64,000 nt of DNA from Rubrivivax sp. GTDB lineage: Bacteria; Pseudomonadota; Gammaproteobacteria; Burkholderiales; Burkholderiaceae_C. Location: positions 186,001 through 250,000 of the forward strand of contig JADCGP010000015.1 of assembly GCA_020248915.1 (NCBI GenBank), read 5' to 3'. The notes beneath the pieces were generated by a model. It worked only from the letters and a program-made list of their open reading frames with translations. It did not search any database and had not been told where the DNA came from. The translations under genes were made by a program, and so were the position numbers. Within the stretch, counting starts at the first letter, position 1. Each line of letters opens with the position of its first letter. Positions 7,660 to 16,696 of this stretch are shown here, in pieces.

Positions 7660-9468
7660 TCAGAGCGGCCGCGTGCGCTCGAGCAGCCACGCGCGCGCGT
7701 CGCCCTGCACCCGCGGCTCGAGCCGCGCGCGCACGGTGGCGTGGTAGGCATCGAGCCACGCCACCTCGTCCTCGCGCAGCAGCGCGCGCTCGATGCAGCG
7801 CGTGTCGATCGGGCACAGCGTCAGCGTCTCGAACTCGAGGAACTCGCCGAAGGTGGTGCTCTCCGGCGTGGCCGCCGGCACGGCCAGCACGAGGTTCTCG
7901 ATCCGCACGCCCCACTGCCCCGCGCGGTACACGCCCGGTTCCACGGAGGTGATCATGCCCGGCTCCATCGCCATGTCGGGCGTCGGCACCGCCTTACTGA
8001 TGCTCTGCGGGCCCTCGTGCACGGCCAGGAAGTAGCCCACGCCGTGGCCGGTGCCATGCCCGAACTCGATGCCCTCGGCCCACAGCGGCGCCCGCGCAAT
8101 GGCGTCGAGCATCGGCCCCGGTGTGCCGCGAGGGAAGCGCGTGCGCGACAGCGCCATCGTGCCCTTGAGCACGAGCGTGAAGTCGCGCTTCATCGCCGCC
8201 GAGAGCCGGCCGATCTGCCACACGCGCGTGATGTCGGTCGTGCCGCCGAGGTACTGGCCGCCGCTGTCGATGAGCAGCAGCCCGTCGCCCTCGATCACGG
8301 CGTGGCTGGACGGCGTGGCGCGGTAGTGCGGCATCGCGCCATTGGCGTTGAAGCCGGCGATGGTCGAGAAGCTCGGCCCGACGAAGCCCGCGCGCCGGGC
8401 GCGCGCCGCGCCGAGGCGCTCGTCGACGGTGAGCTCGGTGATGCGCTCGCGCCCGAGGGCCTGCTCGAACCAGGCGTAGAACTCGCACATCGCCGCGCCG
8501 TCCTCGGCCATCGCCTCGCGCACGAAGGCGGCCTCGGCGTCGTTCTTGCGGCTCTTCAGCAGCACGCTCGGGTTGGTGGCTTCCACCACCCTGCAGCCTG
8601 AGCCCACGCGCTGGCGCAGGCCGAGCGTGACGCGCCGGGGATCGACCAGCAGCACGTCGGCGGCGCCGAGCGCGGCCAGCGCCGCGGCCGCTTCGCCATA
8701 GGGCACCAGCGCGACGCCGTCGGCGGCCAGCGCCGCCGCCAGCGCGGCGTCCACCTTGCCGGCGCCGATGAACAGCCGCGCGCCCCGCGCGTCCACCAGC
8801 AGGTGGGCCAGGAAGACCGGGTTGTATTCGACGTCGCTGCCGCGCAGGTTGGTGATCCAGGCCACGTCGTCGACGGTGCTGACGAGGTGGTGGGTGGCGC
8901 CGTGGCGCGCCATCGCCTCGCGCACGGCGGCCAGCCGCGCCGCGCGCGGGGTGGTCGCGTGCGGGGGCCGGTGCTCGTAGACCGGCGCGGCGGGCAGCGG
9001 CGGCCGCTCCGGCCACACGGCCTCGAGCAGGTCGGCGTCGGTGCGCAGCGCGACGCCGGCGGCGTCCAGCGCGTTGCGCAGCGCCTGCGCGGCCGCCAGC
9101 CCGAGCACGGTGCCGTCGACGGCCACCGTCGCGCCGCGCGGCGTCTCGCGTGCGAGCCACTCGATGTGCATCGGGCTCGCGCCGGTGGGGATGCGCACCA
9201 GCTCGATGCCCGAGCCGGCCAGCTCGGCCTCGGCCTGCACCCAGTAGCGGCTGTCGGCGAACAGGGCCGCCTTGTCCGCGGCCACCACCAGCGTGCCCAT
9301 CGAGCCGGTGAAGCCCGACAGCCACTCGCGTCCCTGCCAGTGGCCGGGCAGGTACTCGGACAGGTGCGGGTCGGCCGAGGGCACGAGCAGCGCGTGCACG
9401 CCGGCCGAGGCCAGCGCCTCGCGCAGCCGGACGAGGCGCTCGCGGGCAGGGTGGGTACGGGTGTCCAT
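7660..9468 (-). CDS. Xaa-Pro aminopeptidase (aminopeptidase P, peptidase M24B)
   Basis: 602 residues, longer than E. coli PepP (about 440) and like the three-domain, eukaryote-type cytosolic aminopeptidase P. Two creatinase-like N-terminal domains precede the pita-bread catalytic domain. Metal ligands are visible in LLIDSGGQYLGGTTDITR (two Asp), FGHGTGHGVG (His), ITSVEPGVY (Glu) and the following VRIENLV (Glu). It releases an N-terminal residue before proline and probably works in peptide recycling. Confidence 0.92.
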   Translation of the reverse strand: MDTRTHPARERLVRLREALASAGVHALLVPSADPHLSEYLPGHWQGREWLSGFTGSMGTLVVAADKAALFADSRYWVQAEAELAGSGIELVRIPTGASPMHIEWLARETPRGATVAVDGTVLGLAAAQALRNALDAAGVALRTDADLLEAVWPERPPLPAAPVYEHRPPHATTPRAARLAAVREAMARHGATHHLVSTVDDVAWITNLRGSDVEYNPVFLAHLLVDARGARLFIGAGKVDAALAAALAADGVALVPYGEAAAALAALGAADVLLVDPRRVTLGLRQRVGSGCRVVEATNPSVLLKSRKNDAEAAFVREAMAEDGAAMCEFYAWFEQALGRERITELTVDERLGAARARRAGFVGPSFSTIAGFNANGAMPHYRATPSSHAVIEGDGLLLIDSGGQYLGGTTDITRVWQIGRLSAAMKRDFTLVLKGTMALSRTRFPRGTPGPMLDAIARAPLWAEGIEFGHGTGHGVGYFLAVHEGPQSISKAVPTPDMAMEPGMITSVEPGVYRAGQWGVRIENLVLAVPAATPESTTFGEFLEFETLTLCPIDTRCIERALLREDEVAWLDAYHATVRARLEPRVQGDARAWLLERTRPL

Positions 9469-9601
9469 CGCGGCGGCGGCCCGGAGTGCGGGCGGGCGTG
9501 GGAAGTGGCGCGGATTCTAGGTTCGGCCCCCGCCCCCGGGCGGAGCACGGGACGGCGCCGGGCTGCTAACCTCGGCGCCGTCGTTCCATCGCGGAGCCCC
9601 C

Positions 9602-10729
9602 ATGCCCGGCCTGCTGCCCCACGTCGACCCCGACGGACTGCTCGAGTACTCGGTCGTCTACACCGACCGCGCGCTGAACCACATGTCCAAGCGCTTCGGC
9701 AAGGCGATGCAGGACATCGGCGCCACGCTGAAGAAGGTCTACGGCGCGCAGTCGGCCATCGTCGTGCCGGGCAGCGGCAGCTTCGGCATGGAGGCCGTGG
9801 CGCGCCAGTTCGCCACCGGGCAGAAGGTGCTGGTGCTGCGCAACGGCTGGTTCAGCTACCGCTGGAGCCAGATCTTCGAGATGGGCTCGATCCCGTCGTC
9901 GGTGACGGTGCTCAAGGCGTGCATGACGCACGCCGGGCCGAACGCGCCTTTCGTGCCGGCGCCCGTGCCCGAGGTCGTGGCGGCGATCCGCCGCGAGAGG
10001 CCCGCCGTGGTGTTCGCGCCGCACGTCGAGACCTCGGCCGGTCTGATGCTGCCCGACGACTACCTGCGCGCGGTGGGCGAGGCGGTGCACGAGGTGGGCG
10101 GCCTGTTCGTGCTGGACTGCGTGGCCTCCGGCGCGATGTGGGTCGACATGGCGGCCGCCGGCGTCGACGTGATCGTCAGCGCGCCGCAGAAGGGCTGGAG
10201 CAGCACGCCGTGCTGCGGGCTGGTGATGCTGTCCGACCGCGCCCGCGCGCGGCTGGAGCAGACCGCCAGCACCAGCTTCTCGCTCGACCTGAAGAAGTGG
10301 CTCGCGATCATGGAGACGCACGAGCGCGGCCAGATCGCCTACCACGCGACGCTGCCCACCGACGGCCTGGTGCAGCTGCGCGACGCGATGAAGGAGACCG
10401 CGGCGATGGGCTTCGACGCCGCCCGCGCCGCGCAGCAGCGGCTGGGCGAGCGGGTGCGCGCGGTGCTGGCCGGGCGCGGGATCGCCAGCGTGGCGGCCAA
10501 GGGCTTCGAGGCGCCGTGCGTCGTCGTCGCCTACACCGACCGCGTCGACTGGCACAACACCCAGGCCTTCGCCGGGCAGGGCCTGCAGATCGCCGCCGGC
10601 GTTCCGCTCGCCTGCGACGAGCCGGCCGACTTCCGCACCTTCCGCATCGGCCTGTTCGGCCTGGACAAGCTGAAGAACGTCGAGCGCACGGTGGCCACCT
10701 TCGAGAGCGCGCTCGACGCGATGGGCTGA
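9602..10729 (+). CDS. Class V PLP-dependent aminotransferase (serine/alanine-glyoxylate type)
   Basis: 375 residues. The pyridoxal-phosphate lysine lies in IVSAPQKGWSSTPCCG, the cofactor-binding Asp in LFVLDCVASGAM, and the N-terminal glycine-rich VPGSGSFGMEA loop binds phosphate. The overall pattern fits the small class V alanine-glyoxylate, serine-pyruvate or 2-aminoethylphosphonate-pyruvate group. GGAG precedes the ATG. It is convergent with kynA and divergent from the aminopeptidase, so it appears monocistronic. The amino donor cannot be assigned from sequence. Confidence 0.82.
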   Translation: MPGLLPHVDPDGLLEYSVVYTDRALNHMSKRFGKAMQDIGATLKKVYGAQSAIVVPGSGSFGMEAVARQFATGQKVLVLRNGWFSYRWSQIFEMGSIPSSVTVLKACMTHAGPNAPFVPAPVPEVVAAIRRERPAVVFAPHVETSAGLMLPDDYLRAVGEAVHEVGGLFVLDCVASGAMWVDMAAAGVDVIVSAPQKGWSSTPCCGLVMLSDRARARLEQTASTSFSLDLKKWLAIMETHERGQIAYHATLPTDGLVQLRDAMKETAAMGFDAARAAQQRLGERVRAVLAGRGIASVAAKGFEAPCVVVAYTDRVDWHNTQAFAGQGLQIAAGVPLACDEPADFRTFRIGLFGLDKLKNVERTVATFESALDAMG

Positions 10730-10753
10730 GAGCGCCGCCGCCCGCGCCGCCGC

Positions 10754-11650
10754 TCAGAGGTCGGTGCGCAGCTTCCAGATCTCCGGGAACAGCACCACGT
10801 CCAGCATCCGGCGCAGGTAGGCCACGCCGCTGGTGCCGCCGGTGCCGCGCTTGAAGCCGATCACGCGCTCCACCGTCGTCACGTGGCGGAAGCGCCAGAG
10901 GCGGAACGCGTCCTCGAGGTCGGTCAGCTCCTCGCCGAGCTGGTACAGGTCCCAGTGCCGCTCGGGGTCGCGGTAGACCTGCAGCCAGGCCGCCTCGACC
11001 TCGTCGCTGGCCGGGTAGGGCTGCGTCCAGTCGCGCTCGACGTGGCTGGCGGGCACCGGCAGGCCGCGCCGCGCCAGCAGGCGCAGGCTCTCGTCGTACA
11101 GGCTCGGCGCGCGGTAGGCGGCCTCGACCTGCGCCAGCAGGTCGGGCCGGTGCGCGTGCGGGCGCAGCATCGCCGCGTTCTTGTTGCCCAGGCCGAACTC
11201 GATGCAGCGGTACTGCCAGCTCTGGAAGCCGCTCGAGCTGGCCAGGTAGGAGCGGATCGCGCTGTACTCGGGCGGCGTCATCGTCGCCAGCACGTCCCAG
11301 GCGTGCACCAGCTGCTCCATGATGCGGCTGACGCGGGCCAGCATCTTGAACGCCGGCGGCATGCGGTCGGCTGCGATCGCGCCGGTGGCCGCGCGCAGCT
11401 CGTGCAGCATCAGCTTCATCCACAGCTCGCTGGTCTGGTGCTGCACGATGAAGAGCATCTCGTTGTGGTCGGGCGAGCGCGGGTGCTGCGCCGTCAGGAC
11501 CTGGTCGAGGCGCAGGTAGTCGCCGTAGCTCATGTCGGCGCTGAAGTCGAGCTTGGCGTCGTGGTGCCCGGGGCCGCCGGCGCCGCCTTCGGCAGGCGCG
11601 ACATCCTCGCGGTCGTCCCCAGGCGTGGCGTGGAAGGGGCAGCCGCTCAT
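10754..11650 (-). CDS. kynA: Tryptophan 2,3-dioxygenase
   Basis: 298 residues. It opens the indole ring of L-tryptophan to N-formylkynurenine using haem. Family motifs include [15 protein letters not shown] and [23 protein letters not shown]; the His of FIVQHQ is the distal active-site histidine in the family. The C-terminal [21 protein letters not shown] and GVAYLRRML are also typical. It starts 22 bases after the kynureninase stop, forming kynU-kynA. Kynurenine formamidase, the enzyme between them, is not encoded in the window. Confidence 0.96.
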   Translation of the reverse strand: MSGCPFHATPGDDREDVAPAEGGAGGPGHHDAKLDFSADMSYGDYLRLDQVLTAQHPRSPDHNEMLFIVQHQTSELWMKLMLHELRAATGAIAADRMPPAFKMLARVSRIMEQLVHAWDVLATMTPPEYSAIRSYLASSSGFQSWQYRCIEFGLGNKNAAMLRPHAHRPDLLAQVEAAYRAPSLYDESLRLLARRGLPVPASHVERDWTQPYPASDEVEAAWLQVYRDPERHWDLYQLGEELTDLEDAFRLWRFRHVTTVERVIGFKRGTGGTSGVAYLRRMLDVVLFPEIWKLRTDL

Positions 11651-11672
11651 CTGCGTGGCCTCCCGGCGACCT

Positions 11673-12923
11673 TCAGGTCACCGCGTTGCGGCGGTTGAAC
11701 TCGGGGCGGCGCCACTCGCCCGTGCGCAGCACCTCGGCGACGTGGCGCGCCGCGTCCCATGCCTCGACGTGGCTCAGGTAGAGCGGCGTGAAGCCGAAGC
11801 GCAGGATGTCGGGGGCGCGGAAGTCGCCGATCACGCCGCGCGCGATCAGCGCCTGGATGACCGGGTAGCCGATCTCCGGGTGGCGCAGGCAGACCTGGCT
11901 GCCGCGCAGCGCGTCCTCGCGCGGCGAGGCGAGCGCGAGCCCGGGGCAGGACGACCCCACCTCGTCGGCGAACAGCCGCGTCAGCGCGAGCGACTTGGCC
12001 CGCAGCGCCCGCATGCCACCGAGGGGCTCGGCCGCCAGCACCGTGTCGACGCCGCACTCCAGCGCCGCCATCGACAGCACCGGCGGCGTGCCGCACAGGT
12101 AGCGCGCGATGCCCGGTGCCGGGCGGTAGCCGGGCGTGAACTCGAACGGTGCCGCGTGGCCGATCCAGCCCGCCAGCGGCTGCCAGAAGCGCTCGACGTG
12201 GCGCGGGTGCACCCAGACGAAGGCCGGCGCGCCCGGGCCGCCGTTGAGGTACTTGTAGCCGCAGCCCACCGCCATGTCGGCACCTGCGCCGTGCAGGTCC
12301 ACCGGCACCGCGCCGGCGCTGTGGGCGAGGTCCCAGATCGCGAGCGCGCCGGCCGCGTGCGCGGCCTGCGACAGCGCGGCCATGTCGTGCATGCGGCCGC
12401 TGCGGTAGTTCACGTGCGTGAGCATCAGCACGGCGGTGCGGCTGTCGAGCTGCGCCGCGATCGCCTCCGGTGTGTCCGCCAGGCGCAGCTCGCAGCCGCG
12501 CTCGCGCGCCAGGCTCTCGGCGATGTAGAGGTCGGTCGGGAAGTTGTGGCGCTCCGAGACGATCACCGTGCGGGCCGGGTCGCCCGCGCGCGCGATGTCG
12601 AGCGCGGCCGCCAGCACCTTGTAGAGGTTGACGCTGGTGGAGTCGGCCACGACGAGCTCGCCCGGGCCCGCCCCCACAAGGCGCGCGATCTTGTCGCCCA
12701 CCCGCTGCGGCAGCGCGATCCAGCCGGCCTCGTTCCAGCTGCGGATCAGGCCCTGACCCCACTCGCGCTCGACCACCTCCGCCACCCGCGCCGGCGCGTC
12801 GGCCGGCAGCACGCCCAGCGAGTTGCCGTCCAGGTAGATCAGGCCCGGCGGGATGCGGAAGCGCTGGCGCAGCGGGGCCAGCGGGTCGGCGGCATCGAGC
12901 GCCGCGGCGTCGTCTCGCGTCAT
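11673..12923 (-). CDS. kynU: Kynureninase
   Basis: 416 residues, start taken at [20 protein letters not shown], which matches the family start. The PLP lysine is in [15 protein letters not shown], and [10 protein letters not shown] is the usual N-terminal signature. It cleaves kynurenine to anthranilate and alanine. There is no Shine-Dalgarno sequence. A -10-like GATAAT ends 6 bases before the ATG, so the message may be leaderless. It shares a 67-bp divergent control region with the aminobenzoate-CoA ligase gene, which would use the anthranilate it makes. Confidence 0.95.
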   Translation of the reverse strand: MTRDDAAALDAADPLAPLRQRFRIPPGLIYLDGNSLGVLPADAPARVAEVVEREWGQGLIRSWNEAGWIALPQRVGDKIARLVGAGPGELVVADSTSVNLYKVLAAALDIARAGDPARTVIVSERHNFPTDLYIAESLARERGCELRLADTPEAIAAQLDSRTAVLMLTHVNYRSGRMHDMAALSQAAHAAGALAIWDLAHSAGAVPVDLHGAGADMAVGCGYKYLNGGPGAPAFVWVHPRHVERFWQPLAGWIGHAAPFEFTPGYRPAPGIARYLCGTPPVLSMAALECGVDTVLAAEPLGGMRALRAKSLALTRLFADEVGSSCPGLALASPREDALRGSQVCLRHPEIGYPVIQALIARGVIGDFRAPDILRFGFTPLYLSHVEAWDAARHVAEVLRTGEWRRPEFNRRNAVT

Positions 12924-12929
12924 GGCCGC

Positions 12930-12982
12930 ATTATCCGGCGCGGGGTCGATTGGTTGACAACTAAAGTACCCGGCCGAAGAAT
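12930..12982. promoter_or_regulatory. Overlapping divergent promoters of kynU and the aminobenzoate-CoA ligase gene
   Basis: Plus strand: TTGACA (12954-12959), 17-bp spacer, AAGAAT (12977-12982), ATG at 12991. Minus strand: TTGTCA (12960-12955), 19-bp spacer, GATAAT (12935-12930), ATG at 12923. The two -35 boxes overlap inside the near-palindrome GTTGACAAC. Both predicted start sites fall at or within two bases of the ATGs, so leaderless messages are expected. A regulator binding the shared box could control both directions. Confidence 0.6.
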
Positions 12983-12990
12983 CGGCCCGC

Positions 12991-14622
12991 ATGAGCGCTG
13001 AGCCCGCGGCCGTGCGCACGGCCCACGTCGACACCTTCGCGCGCGACCGCCTGCCGCCCCCGCAGGCGCTGCCGGAGTTCCTGTTCGAGCTGCCCGCGCT
13101 GCAGCTGCCGCCGAGGCTGAACTGCGCGGCCGAGCTGCTCGACCGCCGCGTCGCGGCCGGCGACGGCGATCGGCCCTGCGTCGCCGGCCACGACCGCCGC
13201 TACACCTACGCCGGACTGCTGGCCGAGGCCAACCGCATCGCGCACGTGCTGGTCGACGACCTCGGCCTCGTGCCCGGCAACCGCGTGCTGCTGCGCGGCG
13301 CCAACTCGCCGATGCTGGCCGCGTGCTGGCTCGCGGTGGTCAAGGCCGGCGGCATCGTCGTCGGCACGATGCCGCTGCTGCGCGCGCGCGAGCTGACGAC
13401 CATCGTGCACAAGGCCCAGGTCACGCACGCGCTCGTCGACGCGCGGCTGGCCGGGGAGCTCGAGCTCGCGCGGGCCGACTGCCCGACGCTCGCGCGCGTG
13501 CTGTCGTTCCACGGCGGCGGTGCCGACGGCCTGGAGGCGCGCGCGGCCGCCAAGCCCGCCACCTTCGCCAACGTCGACACCGCGGCCGACGACATCTGCC
13601 TGATGGCCTTCACGTCGGGCACGACCGGCGTGCCCAAGGGCACGCTGCACTTCCACCGCGACGTGATGGCTGCCTGCGCCTGCTGGCCGCCGCACGTGCT
13701 GCGCGCCACGCGCGACGACGTCTTCATCGGCAGCCCGCCGCTCGCCTTCACCTTCGGGCTCGGCGGGCTGCTGGTGTTCCCGCTGGCCATCGGCGCGAGC
13801 ACGGTGCTGCTGGAGAAGGCCACGCCCGACGCGCTGCTGCCGGCGATCGCGCAGTTCCGGGCCAGCGTGTGCTTCACCGCGCCCACGAGCTACCGGGCGA
13901 TGGCCTCGCAGGTGGCCGCGCACGACCTGTCGAGCCTGCGCAAGTGCGTCTCGGCCGGCGAGGCGCTGCCGGCGGCGACCCGCCGGCTCTGGAAGGACGC
14001 CACCGGCATCGAGATCATCGACGGCATCGGCTCGACCGAGCTGTTCCACATCTTCATCAGCGCCGACGAGGCGCACGCGCGGCCGGGCGCCACCGGCCTG
14101 CCGGTGCCGGGCTACCGCGCCGCGATCCTCGACGACGAGGGCCGCGAGCTGCCGCGCGGCCAGGTCGGTCGCCTGGCGATCAAGGGCCCCACCGGTTGCA
14201 AGTACCTCGACGACCCGCGCCAGGCCAGCTACGTGCAGGGCGGCTGGAACCTGACCGGCGACGCCTACCTCGTCGACGAGGACGGGCAGTTCGTCTACCA
14301 GGCACGCACCGACGACATGATCATCTCCGGCGGCTACAACATCGCCGGCCCCGAGGTGGAAGGCGCGCTGCTGCTGCACCCGGCGGTGGCCGAGTGCGGC
14401 GTGGTCGGCCGCGCCGACGAGGCGCGCGGCATGATCGTCAAGGCCTACGTGGTGCTGCGGCCGGGCCATGCCGCCGACGCCGACATGATCCGCACGCTGC
14501 AGGACTTCGTCAAGGCGACGATCGCGCCCTACAAGTACCCGCGCGAGATCGAGTTCCGCGCCAGCCTGCCGCGCACCGAGACCGGCAAGCTGCAGCGCTT
14601 CCGGCTGCGGGAGGGCGCGTGA
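12991..14622 (+). CDS. 2-aminobenzoate (anthranilate)/benzoate-CoA ligase
   Basis: 543 residues of the AMP-forming acyl-CoA synthetase family. The nucleotide loop is FTSGTTGVPKG, the A5 motif DGIGSTELFH, A7 LTGDAYLVDEDG and the C-terminal catalytic lysine PRTETGKLQR. Sequence style is that of benzoate and 2-aminobenzoate-CoA ligases. Assignment to anthranilate rests on context: kynureninase, which makes anthranilate, is transcribed from the same promoter region, and a RidA-like gene overlaps downstream, as in 2-aminobenzoyl-CoA clusters. The 2-aminobenzoyl-CoA monooxygenase/reductase expected next is absent from the window. Confidence 0.82.
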   Translation: MSAEPAAVRTAHVDTFARDRLPPPQALPEFLFELPALQLPPRLNCAAELLDRRVAAGDGDRPCVAGHDRRYTYAGLLAEANRIAHVLVDDLGLVPGNRVLLRGANSPMLAACWLAVVKAGGIVVGTMPLLRARELTTIVHKAQVTHALVDARLAGELELARADCPTLARVLSFHGGGADGLEARAAAKPATFANVDTAADDICLMAFTSGTTGVPKGTLHFHRDVMAACACWPPHVLRATRDDVFIGSPPLAFTFGLGGLLVFPLAIGASTVLLEKATPDALLPAIAQFRASVCFTAPTSYRAMASQVAAHDLSSLRKCVSAGEALPAATRRLWKDATGIEIIDGIGSTELFHIFISADEAHARPGATGLPVPGYRAAILDDEGRELPRGQVGRLAIKGPTGCKYLDDPRQASYVQGGWNLTGDAYLVDEDGQFVYQARTDDMIISGGYNIAGPEVEGALLLHPAVAECGVVGRADEARGMIVKAYVVLRPGHAADADMIRTLQDFVKATIAPYKYPREIEFRASLPRTETGKLQRFRLREGA

Positions 14623-15029
14623 GCGCGGACGGGCCGCACCGCGTGCTGCAGCCGCCGGGCTGGGCCGCCCCGCGCGGCTACGCCAACGGGGTCGCCGCCC
14701 GCGGGCTGCAGGTCCACGTGGCGGGCCAGATCGGCTGGGACGAGCAGCAGCGCATGGTCGGCGACGACCTCGTGGCGCAGGTCCGGCAGGCCCTGGCCAA
14801 CGTGCGTGCGGTGCTGGCGCAGGCCGGCGCCGAGCCGTGCCACCTGGTGCGGATGACCTGGTACCTGACGGACAAGCGCGAGTACCTGGCCCGCGCGCGC
14901 GAGATCGGCGCCGCCTACCGCGAGCTGATCGGCCACTACGGGGTGGCGATGTCGGCAGTGCAGGTCGTGGCGCTGATCGAGGATCGCGCCAAGGTCGAGA
15001 TCGAGGCCACCGCGGTCGTGCCGGGCTGA
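14619..15029 (+). CDS. RidA (YjgF/UK114) family protein
   Basis: 136 residues from a GTG start that overlaps the ligase stop as GTGA. The trimeric RidA fold is indicated by GLQVHVAGQIGWDEQQ, QVRQALANVRAVLAQAGAEP, HLVRMTWYLTD and a C-terminal KVEIEATAVV strand. RidA proteins hydrolyse reactive enamine or imine intermediates. In 2-aminobenzoyl-CoA clusters a relative probably handles ring-cleavage or dearomatised amino intermediates. Translational coupling supports a role in the same pathway. Confidence 0.88.
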   Translation: MSADGPHRVLQPPGWAAPRGYANGVAARGLQVHVAGQIGWDEQQRMVGDDLVAQVRQALANVRAVLAQAGAEPCHLVRMTWYLTDKREYLARAREIGAAYRELIGHYGVAMSAVQVVALIEDRAKVEIEATAVVPG

Positions 15030-15340
15030 GGGGGCGAGAGGCCTCCATCATGGCCGCTCTGACTGCCCGCGACGCACCGCTCGGCGCTGCCAGTGCTCGC
15101 CGTAGCCCGCGCCACGGCTGCGCTGTGCGTCCGGATCGGGGCGTCTCGGACAGCCCCCTAGGCCGCGCTGGATGGCCCTCACCCTCCGAGCCGCCGGGCG
15201 CCGGCAGGCGCCCCCGACCCCGGGGTCGCCGCTCTTGTCGCCGGCGCCGACATCGGGCAGGCTAGCCTTCCTCGGGGCTGCTCCGCCGGGCGCGACCGCC
15301 GCGCCACGAGGGCGCCGCCGATCCACCGCCGGGAGGGACG
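15030..15340. other. Gene-free stretch between ridA-like and CBS genes
   Basis: About 310 bases with no convincing reading frame. It is GC-rich, with short inverted repeats such as GGGGC (15138-15142) facing GCCCC (15153-15157), which might end the aminobenzoate unit. A good ribosome binding site (GGGAGGG) for the next gene is at its right end. Confidence 0.5.
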
Positions 15341-15790
15341 ATGAAGCCGGTCTCCGAACTCCTTCGCAAGCGCGACGCCGCCGCCGCGGGCCCGTCCGGG
15401 GCGCTGTGGCACGTGCGCCCCGACGACACCGTGTTCGACGCCCTGAAGCTGCTGGCCGAGTACGAGGTCGGCGCGCTGATGGTGATGGACGGCGCCCGGC
15501 TGCTGGGCGTGTTCTCCGAGCGCGACTACACGCGCAAGATCGCGCTGCAGGGCCGCAACTCGCGCGAGACCCGGGTGGCCGAGATCATGTCGAGCGAGGT
15601 GCACACGGTCGGCCCGCGCACCGGCACCCGAGCCTGCATGGCGCTGATGAGCGAGCGGCGCATCCGGCACCTGCCGGTGGTCGACGGCGACACCGTGCTC
15701 GGCATGATCTCGATGCGCGACATCATGGACGACATCATCGCCGACCACGAGGCGACGATCGCACAGCTCGAAAGCTACATCCAGTCCTGA
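15341..15790 (+). CDS. Two-CBS-domain protein
   Basis: 149 residues composed of little more than a CBS pair. Domain 1 covers roughly 20-70 (VFDALKLLAEYEVGALMVMDGARLLGVFSERDYTRK). Domain 2 covers roughly 80-135 (VAEIMSSEVHTVGPRT ... MSERRIRHLPVVDGDTVLGMISMRDIM). Stand-alone CBS pairs bind adenine nucleotides and often sense energy charge. Partner unknown. Its end is 16 bases from the convergent coaX end. Confidence 0.9.
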   Translation: MKPVSELLRKRDAAAAGPSGALWHVRPDDTVFDALKLLAEYEVGALMVMDGARLLGVFSERDYTRKIALQGRNSRETRVAEIMSSEVHTVGPRTGTRACMALMSERRIRHLPVVDGDTVLGMISMRDIMDDIIADHEATIAQLESYIQS

Positions 15791-15806
15791 GTGCCGCCGG
15801 CACCGC

Positions 15807-16595
15807 TCACGCCGGCTGCCCGAGCCGCCGGTCCTGGATCTCGAGCAGGCCTTCGAAGATCAGCCGCTCCACCGTCTCGAAGGGCAGGTCGGTGATCGGC
15901 GCGAGCTTGATCGCCGCGCCGCCGCTCATGTACAGCAGCGGCTCGGCACCGGCACGCGCCCGCAGCCTGCGCGCCTGCCGCTCGACCGCGCCGGCGATGG
16001 CGTTGGCGCCGCCGCTCATCAGCGCGTCGCTGGTGTTGGTGGGGAAGTCCACCACCTCGCCGGTGGGTACCTTCAGGCCGGCGGTGCCCTGCTCGAGCGC
16101 GCGCAGCATCAGCCCGAAGCCGGGCAGGATCAGGCCGCCGAGGAAGCGGCCCTCGGCGTCCAGCGCGTCCACTGTCACCGCGGTGCCGACCATCACCACC
16201 AGCGCCGGCCGCGCCGGGCTGCCGAGCGCGGCGGCCTGCGCCAGCGCGCGGCCGCGCGCGCCGGCCATTGCCACCCAGCGGTCGGCCCCGAGCCGGCTGG
16301 GGTGGTCGTAGCCGTTGACGAGCCCGGCCTCGAGCGGCGCCGGCACCACCCAGTGCGGCTCGACGTCCCACAACTCCAGCTGCTCCTCGATGCGGCGCCG
16401 CACCGCGTCGCCGGCGACCACGCAGCCGAGCATCGAGGCCGGCTCGGGCAGCTCGCGCCACTGCGCTTCCGCCAGCTCGTCGATGGTCTCCAGGAACGCG
16501 GCGCCCTCGCACAGCAGCGCCGCGCCGGGCCGGGGGCCGGCGTACAGCGCCCACTTCAGGCGCGTGTTGCCGCAGTCGATCGCCAGGAAGGTCAT
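15807..16595 (-). CDS. coaX: Type III pantothenate kinase
   Basis: 262 residues, matching the family. First step of coenzyme A synthesis; this kinase type is potassium-dependent and not feedback-inhibited by CoA. Motifs: [15 protein letters not shown] (ATP phosphate loop with catalytic Asp), [20 protein letters not shown] (pantothenate pocket), [11 protein letters not shown] (second phosphate motif), [11 protein letters not shown] and YMSGGAA. Typical of Burkholderiales, where coaX often follows birA; no birA is present here. Confidence 0.95.
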   Translation of the reverse strand: MTFLAIDCGNTRLKWALYAGPRPGAALLCEGAAFLETIDELAEAQWRELPEPASMLGCVVAGDAVRRRIEEQLELWDVEPHWVVPAPLEAGLVNGYDHPSRLGADRWVAMAGARGRALAQAAALGSPARPALVVMVGTAVTVDALDAEGRFLGGLILPGFGLMLRALEQGTAGLKVPTGEVVDFPTNTSDALMSGGANAIAGAVERQARRLRARAGAEPLLYMSGGAAIKLAPITDLPFETVERLIFEGLLEIQDRRLGQPA

Positions 16596-16696
16596 CGCGA
16601 CGCGATGGTAGCGGCGCCCCGGCCGGTGGCATCATCCGGAATCCACCGGGGTCGCGCCGCCGCCGCGCGTCGCGCCCGCCAGCCGCCGGACCCGCC

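Noticed and set aside
15172..16311. 379-codon plus-strand frame spanning the CBS and coaX region
   Set aside because: It crosses two well-supported genes in wrong frames and has only low-complexity Arg/Ala content.
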